Shown here one piece after another: positions 16,483 through 24,708 of a stretch of DNA of 63,683 bases; position 1 is the stretch's first letter, and every line of letters begins with the position of its first letter. Below the pieces are notes generated by a model, which worked only from the letters and a program-made list of their open reading frames with translations, had not been told where the DNA came from and did not search any database. A program made the translations under genes and the position numbers. This DNA is from Defluviitaleaceae bacterium (GTDB taxonomy: Bacteria; Bacillota; Clostridia; Lachnospirales; WQUN01). Location of the stretch: assembly GCA_009788055.1 (NCBI GenBank), contig WQSG01000010.1, positions 1 through 63,683 on the forward strand. The letters are read 5' to 3'.

Positions 16483-17253
16483 ATGAAAATTAACGCGATT
16501 ATCTTGGACTGGGCGGGCACAACCGTAGACTATGGATGTTTTGCCCCCGTAAATGCTTTTATAAAAGCGTTTGAAGCGCACGGAATTTTCCCAACCATGT
16601 ACGAAACCCGCGCACCAATGGGTATGGAAAAACGCGCCCACGCAGCAAAAATGCTGGAGGGAGAAAGGCTTGCAAAGATGTGGCTGGAAGTACACGGCGC
16701 GCCGCCAACCGACAACGATATAAATTCCATTTACGGCAAATTTGAGCCAAACCTGTTCGCCACGCTGAACGACTACACAGACCCCCTCCCGGGCGTTTTG
16801 GACGCGGTTGCGGAAATCCGCAAAATGGGCATAAAAATCGGCTCTACCACGGGCTACACCGCAAAGATGATGGACGTTGTTGTCCCCGCTGCAAAAGCAA
16901 AAGGGTATTCGCCCGACTGCCTTATCTGCCCCGAGGATGTTGGCAGCGGGCGGCCAAACCCGTATATGATTTGGCACAATCTTCAAAAACTTGGTGTGGG
17001 CGATATTCGCAAAGTCGTAAAAATCGGCGACACCATTGCAGACATGGATGAAGGCGTAAACGCGGGATGCATTTGCGTCGGGGTGCTGAAAGGCTCAAGC
17101 CTTCTCGGGTTAAGCGAGGACGAAGTAAACAGCACCTCTGCATCCGAAATGACGGACTTGCTTGCAATTGCAACACGCGCATACAAACAAGCGGGCGCAG
17201 ACCATGTAATAAGCGATATGTCGGAATTGCCTGCGTTGCTTAAATCGCTTTAG
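16483..17253 (+). CDS. phnX: Phosphonoacetaldehyde hydrolase
   Basis: 256 residues, AAAGGAGG upstream. HAD-superfamily enzyme that cleaves phosphonoacetaldehyde to acetaldehyde and phosphate. The nucleophile Asp9 lies in ILDWAGTTVDYG; the Schiff-base lysine is Lys50 in PMGMEKRAH, corresponding to Lys53 of the Bacillus cereus enzyme; GSTTGYT and GDTIADMDEGVNAG complete the HAD motifs. The usual partner, the 2-aminoethylphosphonate transaminase PhnW, is not in the window; instead a cation symporter follows 27 bases downstream, probably in the same transcript. Confidence 0.93.
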   Translation: MKINAIILDWAGTTVDYGCFAPVNAFIKAFEAHGIFPTMYETRAPMGMEKRAHAAKMLEGERLAKMWLEVHGAPPTDNDINSIYGKFEPNLFATLNDYTDPLPGVLDAVAEIRKMGIKIGSTTGYTAKMMDVVVPAAKAKGYSPDCLICPEDVGSGRPNPYMIWHNLQKLGVGDIRKVVKIGDTIADMDEGVNAGCICVGVLKGSSLLGLSEDEVNSTSASEMTDLLAIATRAYKQAGADHVISDMSELPALLKSL

Positions 17254-17280
17254 CAAACTTTCTATGTAAGGGTGAGAAGA

Positions 17281-18690
17281 ATGAAAAAATTAGGCATGGC
17301 AACCCAAGTTTTAATTGCGGCAGTGCTGGGCGTTATTGCAGGTGCGTTCTTGGGAGAGTATGTAATGCCGTTGCAACCGATAGGCGAAATATTTTTGCGG
17401 CTTCTTAGAATGGGTATTGTTGTGCTTGTTCTGGGGCACGTAATTGAAGCAATCGGCAGTATCAAACCGAAAGAGTTTGGTAAACTCGGCGGTAAAATGT
17501 TTTTCATCTTTGGTATAACGTCTTTGATGGGCGGAGCGTGGGGCGCGGCAGTTGGTCTCATATTCCGCCCGGGCTACGGCGTGTATATCGGAGACTTGGC
17601 GAACATCGGCGGCGACACAGGTTTTGATATGCAAGTGGATGCCGCAGGCCAAGGTTTTGCAGACACTCTTGTAAACTTTGTACCTACAAATATAGTCAAC
17701 GCGCTTGCCACAACAAATATCATGCAGATTTTAATTTTTGGTGTGTTTTTCGGGATTGCGCTGGCTCTTGTTTCGGAAAAACGAAAAGACTATACCATGA
17801 TTGAACAGCTGGGTGTCTTCAACAAAGTAATCGTTAAAATGGTTTCCAAGGTTATGATAATCGCGCCCATTGGTGTTTTCTCGCTTCTTGCAACCACCAT
17901 TGGCGGAATGGGAACGGAAGTAATTATTCCCCTTGCGCGTTTCCTTCTTGTGTACGCGGGCGCAACCGTTGTTATGTTTGTGGCATGGTTCTTTTTCAAC
18001 TGCGCATACTGCCGCGTAAAACCCGTTCAGCTTGCAAAAAACATTAGCCGAATTGTTCTTGTTGGGCTTGCCACGGCATCATCCGCCGTTACAATGCCCG
18101 TTGCAATGCAGGACACAGAGAAAAAAATAGGTGTAAGCAAGCGGCTTACAGGGCTTGTTTTCCCGCTGGGGCTTACGGTAAACAGCACTGGTGCGGCACT
18201 GCAAATGGCACTTGCGGCACTTACCGTTGCGCAAATGTATGGCATAACTTTCAGCGCGGGCGATATCGTTTACATTGTGTTGTTTGTTACACTTGCTTCT
18301 GCCGCGAACGCTGTTGTTCCGGGTTCGGGCATTGTTTCGCTAATCATTGTTGTACAGGAACTGGGCTTGCCAATGGAAATTGTGCCGCTGTTTGCGGGTG
18401 TGGAAATTATCATCGGAATGATTCGCGTAATGCTTAATGTGGGCAGTGACGTTTTTACCGCGATGATTCTTGCGAAATCCGAGGGCGAGTTGGACTATGC
18501 CGTTTTCTATGCGGATAACAAGACACTTGAACCAACGAAAGTACCCGCCGCAGGAGTCGCCGCCGTCACCGAACCCGTAGGAAATCTGCTTACGCCAACG
18601 CCATTGCTTGTTGCGGAAAGCGCGAGCATTTCCCCCGATGCCTACGATAACAAATGGCTTGCCGTGCTTTTGAAGGTCTATGACGAATAA
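17281..18690 (+). CDS. Dicarboxylate/amino acid:cation symporter (DAACS family)
   Basis: 469 residues from ATG 17281 (GGGTGAGAAG upstream). About eight membrane segments plus re-entrant loops; family signatures include ASSAVTMPVAMQ (the serine-rich hairpin), LGLTVNSTGAALQMALAAL and VPGSGIVSLIIVVQELGLP, and a late NVGSD motif that binds sodium. Substrate in this family is usually glutamate, aspartate, C4-dicarboxylates or serine. Position after phnX suggests uptake of a phosphonate-related or amino-acid substrate, which is inference. The C-terminus is extended by about 60 residues beyond the last helix. Confidence 0.88.
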   Translation: MKKLGMATQVLIAAVLGVIAGAFLGEYVMPLQPIGEIFLRLLRMGIVVLVLGHVIEAIGSIKPKEFGKLGGKMFFIFGITSLMGGAWGAAVGLIFRPGYGVYIGDLANIGGDTGFDMQVDAAGQGFADTLVNFVPTNIVNALATTNIMQILIFGVFFGIALALVSEKRKDYTMIEQLGVFNKVIVKMVSKVMIIAPIGVFSLLATTIGGMGTEVIIPLARFLLVYAGATVVMFVAWFFFNCAYCRVKPVQLAKNISRIVLVGLATASSAVTMPVAMQDTEKKIGVSKRLTGLVFPLGLTVNSTGAALQMALAALTVAQMYGITFSAGDIVYIVLFVTLASAANAVVPGSGIVSLIIVVQELGLPMEIVPLFAGVEIIIGMIRVMLNVGSDVFTAMILAKSEGELDYAVFYADNKTLEPTKVPAAGVAAVTEPVGNLLTPTPLLVAESASISPDAYDNKWLAVLLKVYDE

Positions 18691-18692
18691 AA

Positions 18693-18929
18693 AAAATAAG
18701 GGGCTGTTGCAAAATTGAGTTCTCGGGGCTCTGCCCCGAACCCCGCAAACTTTTTGAAAAAAGTTTGAACAAAAACTTTAAATTTGGGCTAGCGGTGAAC
18801 TGCATCGCACAACACAAAAAATCCGCGTACGCGGATTTTTTAGTTAAAGTTTTGATGAAACTTTTTCAAAAGTTTCCGGGGTGTGGGGTGAAACCCCGCG
18901 GTCTTAATTTTGCAACAGCCCCTTATTTT
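18693..18929. repeat. MITE-like composite palindrome between convergent genes
   Basis: Flanked by a perfect 24-bp inverted repeat containing AAGGGGCTGTTGCAAAATT (18693-18716 and 18906-18929). The GGGGCTGTTGCAAA end resembles ends of IS6-type insertion sequences. Inside are GGGGCTCTGCCCC, AAACTTTTTGAAAAAAGTTT, a central terminator hairpin AATCCGCGTACGCGGATTTTTT and a right arm mirroring the left. The right end supplies the stop codon of the minus-strand gene. Confidence 0.8.
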
Positions 18930-19804
18930 AACACAATTTCCTCCTCACGGCGGCGGTTTTGTTCGAGTGCTTTGTTTAGTTCGTGCAGTTCCAGTTCGAG
19001 GGCGGGTTGTAGTTTATCCACATCTTCGATGATTGCCTTTATTTCGGCGGGGCTTGGAAGGAAGTCTACGATGTTTTTGCCGCTGATGTTTTTTATGCTT
19101 GCAAGTTCCGGCGGGTTAAAGTCGCGAATACGAGCAAGTTCTGTTTTCAGTACGGCAAGCTGTGATTTTAGAGTGTTTACGTTTTCTTCTGCCGTGTCCA
19201 AATGGTCGTATTTTGCAATGTGCGAAATCATGCCGCTGCCCTTGGTTTGCGCAGTGTCTACGCTTGCCCAACTGTTTACGTTTTGCATACACTTCATTGC
19301 TTTTTGCGCGCTTGTGTGTACGCGGGAGGCGGTTACAAGGGTTTCTTTTACCTCTGTCATGCGGATTATGATTTCGTCATGCTCTTTGGAAAGAGCGGCA
19401 AATTCCGATGCGGCATTTGCCGAAAGAGTTTTTCTGCGTTTTGAAAGCTCTGCTTGGAAAGTTTCTTCATCCTGTTTCAGTGCGGCAATGCGTTCGCCAA
19501 GTTCTTGCTGTTCACCGCGCAGATACGACAAATTGTTTACGGCTTGGTCGTATTCCAGTTTGGCGGCAATTTCATCGCGCTGTTCTTTTTCAAGCCTGTC
19601 TTCGTATCTGCCCGTCAATTTTAGAAGGGTGGTGGAAAACGACTCTTTTTTTATTCGTTGCGTGTTAATGCGCTCCTGTTCGTATTTTTTAAGAAGCGCG
19701 TCCACGCCGCCTTTTGCTTCCCAAATTTGCCCTAAGAGTTGTTCCATTTTGTGTTCCAGTGCCGGCAATGCCGACAACCTGTCGCGAAGTTCGTACCAAT
19801 CCAT
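18923..19804 (-). CDS. Coiled-coil protein of unknown function
   Basis: 293 residues; AGGAGG seven bases before ATG 19804. No signal peptide or membrane segment. Long heptad-rich stretches cover about residues 15-170 and 195-290 (for example QQELGERIAALKQDEETFQA and EEENVNTLKSQLAVLKTELA-like segments), interrupted by a short region SWASVDTAQTKGSGMISHIAKYDHL. No recognised family; could be a cytoplasmic scaffold or an SMC-like fragment. Its TAA stop lies inside the inverted repeat at 18906-18929, so insertion of that element may have changed its C-terminus. It is 23 bases downstream of the permease gene and may share its transcript. Confidence 0.75.
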   Translation of the reverse strand: MDWYELRDRLSALPALEHKMEQLLGQIWEAKGGVDALLKKYEQERINTQRIKKESFSTTLLKLTGRYEDRLEKEQRDEIAAKLEYDQAVNNLSYLRGEQQELGERIAALKQDEETFQAELSKRRKTLSANAASEFAALSKEHDEIIIRMTEVKETLVTASRVHTSAQKAMKCMQNVNSWASVDTAQTKGSGMISHIAKYDHLDTAEENVNTLKSQLAVLKTELARIRDFNPPELASIKNISGKNIVDFLPSPAEIKAIIEDVDKLQPALELELHELNKALEQNRRREEEIVLK

Positions 19805-19827
19805 GTGCAGTCCTCCTTTCGTCTATA

Positions 19828-21240
19828 CTATGCCAAAATGAATCCATGAACAAGGGTAACGGAAATTACAAGAAACAGCCCGATAAACGCTTCCACGGGA
19901 AAAATTGCAAGGCGTTCTTTAACGGTAAGGTTACAGCTTTTCATACTGCCAAGGAAAATGTTACCGTGTGGCATAACGTCTACAAAGCCTGCGCCTGATT
20001 GAATCATTGTGGCGGCGGCTACACCGCTCACGCCGAATGCCAAAATGCTGTCGCCAAAGGATTGCGCCGCAAGAATTACGCCCGTAACCCAAGAGCCCGC
20101 AGTGGAAGACATCAGCGCACCTGCAAGCGGCGCGAGAAGAACGCTGGGAAGCGGTGACGCGGCTATTGCCTCCGTAACAATGGCGGGGATGGTAGAGTTG
20201 CTCACAACCGCGCCAAGTGCGCCCGCACCGATAAGCAACATACAAATCGGCATCATGCCCGTTACGCCCGCGTTGGCAAACGCGATAAATTGCTTGCCCT
20301 TGCCCATAATTATCGCGCCGCACAAAGCCGCAATGGGAAGCGCGAAGAATGCGTCTATTTGGAAATTTCGCAATACTTCAATGTCAAGCATATGCCCGAT
20401 CGTTCCCACCATAAGAAGCGCGATGGCAATAAACGGCCCCGATGCCGCCCGCAAAAACGAAGGCAATCCTTCACCGGCATCGTCCTTAATATCGTCCGCA
20501 TCGGTAACATATGAACCTTTTTTCCGCCACATTCCCGCGATAATTGCTGTTGCAATAACCGTTACAATCGCGCCGGGTATTCCCGCCATCATAACCGCGC
20601 TTAGTGTTACGCCGCGCTCTACAGCAAAGCCCGCTGTTCCCAATAATTCGGAAACTTTTGCCGTAAATTCCGTCGTGCCGGGTTCAAACCCGTAATACGT
20701 TTCCGCCAAAAGTCTTGCGGTCGCGCTGTTAAGCGTATCCGTTGCCGCTACCGTGTTTGGGTTTGGCGACATGATATTGCCCGCCTTAGAACCGCCCGAA
20801 AGTGCCAACAGTGCCGCCGCCTTTGAAAAATTAGCCTTCTTTGCCACGGAAAGCGCGATGGGCGACAGCATGATAATACTTACGGTATTGAAAACACCAA
20901 CGGCAACCATTGCCATACACGCAACGGCAAGCGCGAGAATAGAACGCTTTTCGCCCAACTTTTTTACAATGGTACGCGCAATAGTTTCTGCCGCGCCCGA
21001 TTCTACAAGTACGCCCGCAAGCACCGCGCCCGCGATAATTCGGGACGTAACGCCCATCAACGCTTGCGTTCCGGGCAACAAAACATTGTTAAACGACTGG
21101 TGCAAAGTAAGCCCCCCCACCAACGCACCAACAATAGAACCCGTAAAAAGTGCCACCGAAGGCGAAACTTTTTTTGCGATTAATATAACCGCAACCAAGA
21201 TACCTGCTACAACGCCAAGTACACCAATGCTGATTTCCAT
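19828..21240 (-). CDS. GntP-family permease
   Basis: 470 residues from ATG 21240 with AGGAGGG upstream; an earlier start at 21291 lacks one. Twelve or so hydrophobic segments; VGVFNTVSIIMLSPIALSVAKK, LSGGSKAGNIMSPNPNTVA and GLVESGAAETIAR-like segments are typical of the gluconate/D-serine (GntP) group of proton symporters. Lies about 100 bases downstream of the triple RidA gene on the same strand, so the pair may be co-transcribed. This suggests uptake of a hydroxy or amino acid whose breakdown generates imines, but the substrate is not readable from sequence. Confidence 0.8.
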   Translation of the reverse strand: MEISIGVLGVVAGILVAVILIAKKVSPSVALFTGSIVGALVGGLTLHQSFNNVLLPGTQALMGVTSRIIAGAVLAGVLVESGAAETIARTIVKKLGEKRSILALAVACMAMVAVGVFNTVSIIMLSPIALSVAKKANFSKAAALLALSGGSKAGNIMSPNPNTVAATDTLNSATARLLAETYYGFEPGTTEFTAKVSELLGTAGFAVERGVTLSAVMMAGIPGAIVTVIATAIIAGMWRKKGSYVTDADDIKDDAGEGLPSFLRAASGPFIAIALLMVGTIGHMLDIEVLRNFQIDAFFALPIAALCGAIIMGKGKQFIAFANAGVTGMMPICMLLIGAGALGAVVSNSTIPAIVTEAIAASPLPSVLLAPLAGALMSSTAGSWVTGVILAAQSFGDSILAFGVSGVAAATMIQSGAGFVDVMPHGNIFLGSMKSCNLTVKERLAIFPVEAFIGLFLVISVTLVHGFILA

Positions 21241-21315
21241 AAATAACCCTCCTAAAAAAAATTGGTGTGCGCCCGAATAACCGAGACGCACACCATTGTG
21301 CTAAAATTTTGTGGT

Positions 21316-21334
21316 GCGGGGACGGAGTCCCCGC
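21316..21334. repeat. Small GGGGAC palindrome
   Basis: GCGGGGACGGAGTCCCCGC between the RidA and permease genes; the same kind of GC hairpin as in the larger repeats of this window. Could moderate read-through between the two genes. Confidence 0.7.
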
Positions 21335-21343
21335 GAACTTCTA

Positions 21344-22612
21344 TTACACCATCGGAGGCGTTCCCTCCGCGTTGCCCGCGATTGCGTCAATTTGGATTAA
21401 CGCGCCCATGGGCAGTTCCGAAACACCAACAACCCTGCGGGCAGGTGTTCCGCCCGGGAAGAATTTTTCGTAAACCGCGTTCACTGCGTCAATGTCCGAA
21501 AGATTTTTCAAAAAGATATTCACTTTAACGATATCTTCCAACTTGTGGTCAACGCTTTCTATAATCGCTTTGATATTATTCAAGCATTGTGCGGTTTGTT
21601 CCTTCACGCTTCCGTGTACGGCCTTGCCGTATTCGTCTATGGGAAGCTGGGCGGAAATATTATTGTAGTGCGAAAATGCTACCGTTTGTGTGGAAAGCGG
21701 CCAAATCGGCGCATCTTTTGTGTTGTTCGCCTCGATTATGATACCGTGGCGGTCTTCCACAAGTTGCGGCGGAGTACCATCGCCGTGGGACACAACGGCT
21801 TCAACTTGCACCAGCGCGTACATCGGCAAATCTTTTACCGAAACAACCGTTCTTGCGGGAAAATATCCAACCGCCCGCGCAATCCCCGAGTCGGGGAAGA
21901 ATGTTTTATACACCTCGTTTACCGCGTCAATATCCGAAAGATTTTTTAAGAAAACAGTCAACTTGACAATATCATCAATGGGAACGTCAATGCTTTCCAA
22001 AATTGCCTTGATGTTTTTCAGACACTGCGCCGTTTGTTCTTTCACGCCGCCCGGCACAATAAATCCCGTTTTCGGATTGATGGGAAGTTGCGCCGTAATA
22101 TTATTGTAGTGCGAAAACGCCACCGTTTGCGTAGACATGGGGCAAATCGGCGCGTTGGGCGTGTTGTTGGTCAGCTTGATAAGGTCGCCCGCTTGCGGCT
22201 CATTTGGAATACTGCCCACGCCGTTTGATACAAGTGCTTCAATTTGCACCAGCGCGTCCATTGGAATTGCGTCTGCCGCAAGGTTTGTTCGTGCGGGTAA
22301 GTACGTTGTGTAGTACGTTTTAAAAACTTCGTCTACCGCGTCAACATCAGCGATGTTTGCCACAAACACGGTAAGGCGAATTACATCTGTCATGCAGTGG
22401 TCTATGCTTTCCAGAACGGTTTTGATGTTCTCGAAACACTGTTTTGCCTGTGCTTTTATTCCGCCCTGCACCAACTGCCCCGTCTTTGGGTCGATTGGCA
22501 ACTGCGCCGAAAAATTGTTGTAATGCGAAAACGCTACCGTTTGCGAACCCGGCCCGAACCCCGCCGCCGCATTATTTGTATTCCTTGCCAAAACTGCGTT
22601 TAATCCACTCAT
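21344..22612 (-). CDS. Three tandem RidA/YjgF domains in one chain
   Basis: 422 residues, made of three RidA-like domains at about 1-135, 145-285 and 295-422. Each repeats the same landmarks: TQTVAFSHYNN(F/I)(S/T)AQLPI, a helix with KAQAKQCFENIKTVLESID or EQTAQCLKNIKAILESID, and a C-terminal (L/F/T)PAR followed by LPMxALxQIEA. The arginine that anchors the carboxylate in active RidA enzymes is present in all three. Normal RidA proteins are about 130 residues and form homotrimers with active sites at subunit interfaces; a single-chain trimer is therefore plausible. RidA hydrolyses reactive enamine/imine intermediates. Confidence 0.92.
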   Translation of the reverse strand: MSGLNAVLARNTNNAAAGFGPGSQTVAFSHYNNFSAQLPIDPKTGQLVQGGIKAQAKQCFENIKTVLESIDHCMTDVIRLTVFVANIADVDAVDEVFKTYYTTYLPARTNLAADAIPMDALVQIEALVSNGVGSIPNEPQAGDLIKLTNNTPNAPICPMSTQTVAFSHYNNITAQLPINPKTGFIVPGGVKEQTAQCLKNIKAILESIDVPIDDIVKLTVFLKNLSDIDAVNEVYKTFFPDSGIARAVGYFPARTVVSVKDLPMYALVQVEAVVSHGDGTPPQLVEDRHGIIIEANNTKDAPIWPLSTQTVAFSHYNNISAQLPIDEYGKAVHGSVKEQTAQCLNNIKAIIESVDHKLEDIVKVNIFLKNLSDIDAVNAVYEKFFPGGTPARRVVGVSELPMGALIQIDAIAGNAEGTPPMV

Positions 22613-22651
22613 GTTGACACACTCCTTTTTTTGAATTTGTCCGAAAAATAC

Positions 22652-22686
22652 AAAAAACGCCTCGGGGGGAAAACCCCTGAAGCGTC
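22652..22686 (-). terminator. Terminator after asnB
   Basis: On the minus strand, ACGCTTC-A-GGGG / CCCC-CC-GAGGCGT with a TTTT loop, followed by TTTTTTG. It separates asnB from the RidA gene. Confidence 0.75.
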
Positions 22687-22742
22687 TTTGCTCTCGTTGT
22701 GCTAAAGTATTTCACAGAAAAAAATATTTGTCAAGCGATTTT

Positions 22743-24554
22743 TTAAAAATATTTTTGCTTCGTAAGCCAGTAGTTTACCTGCAAAAAATACGCGATTGTT
22801 TGCGGCGTTGTCATTAGCTGGCCGTACCACGGAACGGGATTTGTATCGCGCAACAAATTTTCCAGCGCGTCCTTTCGCACAAATTGCAAAAGGGGCGCGT
22901 TGGGGTTCGCGGTTACTTCGCGCAGTTTTTCGGATACCGCCGCAAGATACGCGGGGTTATGCGTTTTAGGATAGGGGCTTTTTTTGCGCCAAAGTACGTC
23001 GTCGGGAAGAAGCTTGCGGACGGCTTCGCGCAAAAGCCCTTTTTCGCGCCCTTTGTAATCCTTCATTTCCCACGGAACGGTGTACAAATATTCCACAATT
23101 CGGTAATCGCAAAACGGCACGCGCACCTCCAACCCGCTGTACATACTCATGCGGTCTTTGCGGTCTAAAAGGGTTTGCATAAACCACTGCAAGTTTAGAT
23201 TTACCATCTCTTTCATGCGGCGTTCGTGGGGCGTTAGGTTAGGTAGAATTTGTGAATTGCGAAGGGTATTTTCATAGCGTTGCCGCACATAGTTTGTTGC
23301 GTTAATTTGCTCCGATATTTCGGGGCGAAGGAAATATTCGCGGGAGTTTTTCATCCACGGAAATCCGTCGTGCATTAGAATTTCCTCGTCGCGATACCAT
23401 GGATAGCCGCCAAAAATTTCATCGGCACACTCGCCCGAAAGCGCGACTGTAACATGGTTTTTTACTTCCTTGCAAAACAACAGCAACGATGCGTCAATAT
23501 CTGCCATACCGGGCAGGTCGCGTGCGTCTACCGCAGGCTCAAGGGCGTTGACTAAATCTGTCGTGTCAATTTCAATGCGGTGATGTTTCGCGCCCATAAA
23601 TTTATTCATCTTGTCTATAAAAATATCGTCCGAATCAGGCTGAAATTTCGTTTGCTTAAAAAACCGGGCGTTGTCCTTGTAATACACAGAAAATGTGTGA
23701 AGCTCCGTGCCTTGCTTGCGGAAAGAATCATTCGCCACGGCAGAAATTATGCTTGAATCCAACCCGCCCGACAAAAACGTCCCAAGCGGCACGTCTGAAA
23801 CAAGCTGCCGAGCAATGGAATCCGTCACAAGCCCGCAAACTTTTTCCACCGTTTGCGAAAAATTATCCGTGTGGGGTTTATCCTCGGGTTTCCAATATTG
23901 GTGAAGCTTCAAATTTTCGCTTTCAAAAACGCCGCAAAAACCGGGTGCGAGTTCGTCAATTCCGTCAAAAACTCCGCAACAGGGTGTTCGCCCCGGCCCT
24001 ATTAAAATTATTTCCGCAATGGAATTTATATCAATCCGCGCCTTTATTTTTGGGTTTGCAAGAAGCCCTTTGATTTCCGATGCAAAATGAAACTCGCCGC
24101 CCATCGCGGAATAAAAAAACGGTTTTACGCCAAGCCTGTCGCGGGCGATAAACAATTTGCGATTGCGTTTCTCCCACACCGCAAACGCGAAAATTCCGTT
24201 TAGATGGTGAACGCAATCTTCCTTCCATTCCAAGTACGCATGAAGCAAAACCTCCGTATCGGAATGACTGCGGAAACTATGCCCTTTTTGCAAAAGCTCT
24301 CGCCGCAAATCTTCCGTATTGTAAAGCTCGCCGTTGTACACAAGCGCGTATTCGTTTTCGCCCTGCGCAAAAACCATAGGTTGTCTGCCGTTTTCAGGGT
24401 CAACCACACTTAGCCTTGTGTGTATAAGCGTTACGTTTTGGCTTGTGTAAATGCCGTTTTGGTCAGGCCCGCGTCTGTTTAACGCCAGCTGTATCCTCTG
24501 CGAAATATCTTCATGCAATGGTTCATAACTTACCGTTCCCGCTATGCCGCACAT
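22743..24554 (-). CDS. asnB: Asparagine synthase (glutamine-hydrolysing)
   Basis: 603 residues. Start set at ATG 24554 because the mature enzyme needs Cys at position 2 (MCGIAGTVSYE); GGGGTGAG lies upstream. The N-terminal half is the glutaminase domain (LALNRRGPDQNGIY, YNGELYN, SDTEVLLHAY, RDRLGVKPFFY). The C-terminal half is the synthetase with the PP-loop LSGGLDSSIISA and SGECADEIFGGYPWY, LDRKDRMSMYSGLEVRVPF. It makes asparagine from aspartate, glutamine and ATP. Divergent from the flavoprotein gene at 24709. Confidence 0.96.
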   Translation of the reverse strand: MCGIAGTVSYEPLHEDISQRIQLALNRRGPDQNGIYTSQNVTLIHTRLSVVDPENGRQPMVFAQGENEYALVYNGELYNTEDLRRELLQKGHSFRSHSDTEVLLHAYLEWKEDCVHHLNGIFAFAVWEKRNRKLFIARDRLGVKPFFYSAMGGEFHFASEIKGLLANPKIKARIDINSIAEIILIGPGRTPCCGVFDGIDELAPGFCGVFESENLKLHQYWKPEDKPHTDNFSQTVEKVCGLVTDSIARQLVSDVPLGTFLSGGLDSSIISAVANDSFRKQGTELHTFSVYYKDNARFFKQTKFQPDSDDIFIDKMNKFMGAKHHRIEIDTTDLVNALEPAVDARDLPGMADIDASLLLFCKEVKNHVTVALSGECADEIFGGYPWYRDEEILMHDGFPWMKNSREYFLRPEISEQINATNYVRQRYENTLRNSQILPNLTPHERRMKEMVNLNLQWFMQTLLDRKDRMSMYSGLEVRVPFCDYRIVEYLYTVPWEMKDYKGREKGLLREAVRKLLPDDVLWRKKSPYPKTHNPAYLAAVSEKLREVTANPNAPLLQFVRKDALENLLRDTNPVPWYGQLMTTPQTIAYFLQVNYWLTKQKYF

Positions 24555-24649
24555 ATTCTCACCCCACAAAAAAAGGACGCTCCGAGTTAGAACGCCATTG
24601 TTCTGTTTGTAATTTATGCGGCTAACTGAAAAATGTTACGGCTTACTGT

Positions 24650-24678
24650 TTGAAATGAAAAAAAATTTGTGTTACATT
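24650..24678 (+). promoter_or_regulatory. Promoter of the iron-sulfur flavoprotein gene
   Basis: TTGAAA (24650-24655), 17-base spacer, TACATT (24673-24678), 30 bases before the start codon. A near-inverted pair AAATGTTAC/GTTACATTT overlaps it and could be an operator. Confidence 0.6.
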
Positions 24679-24708
24679 TTCTCTAGGATTTTTTCTTGGA
24701 GGTTGTTT

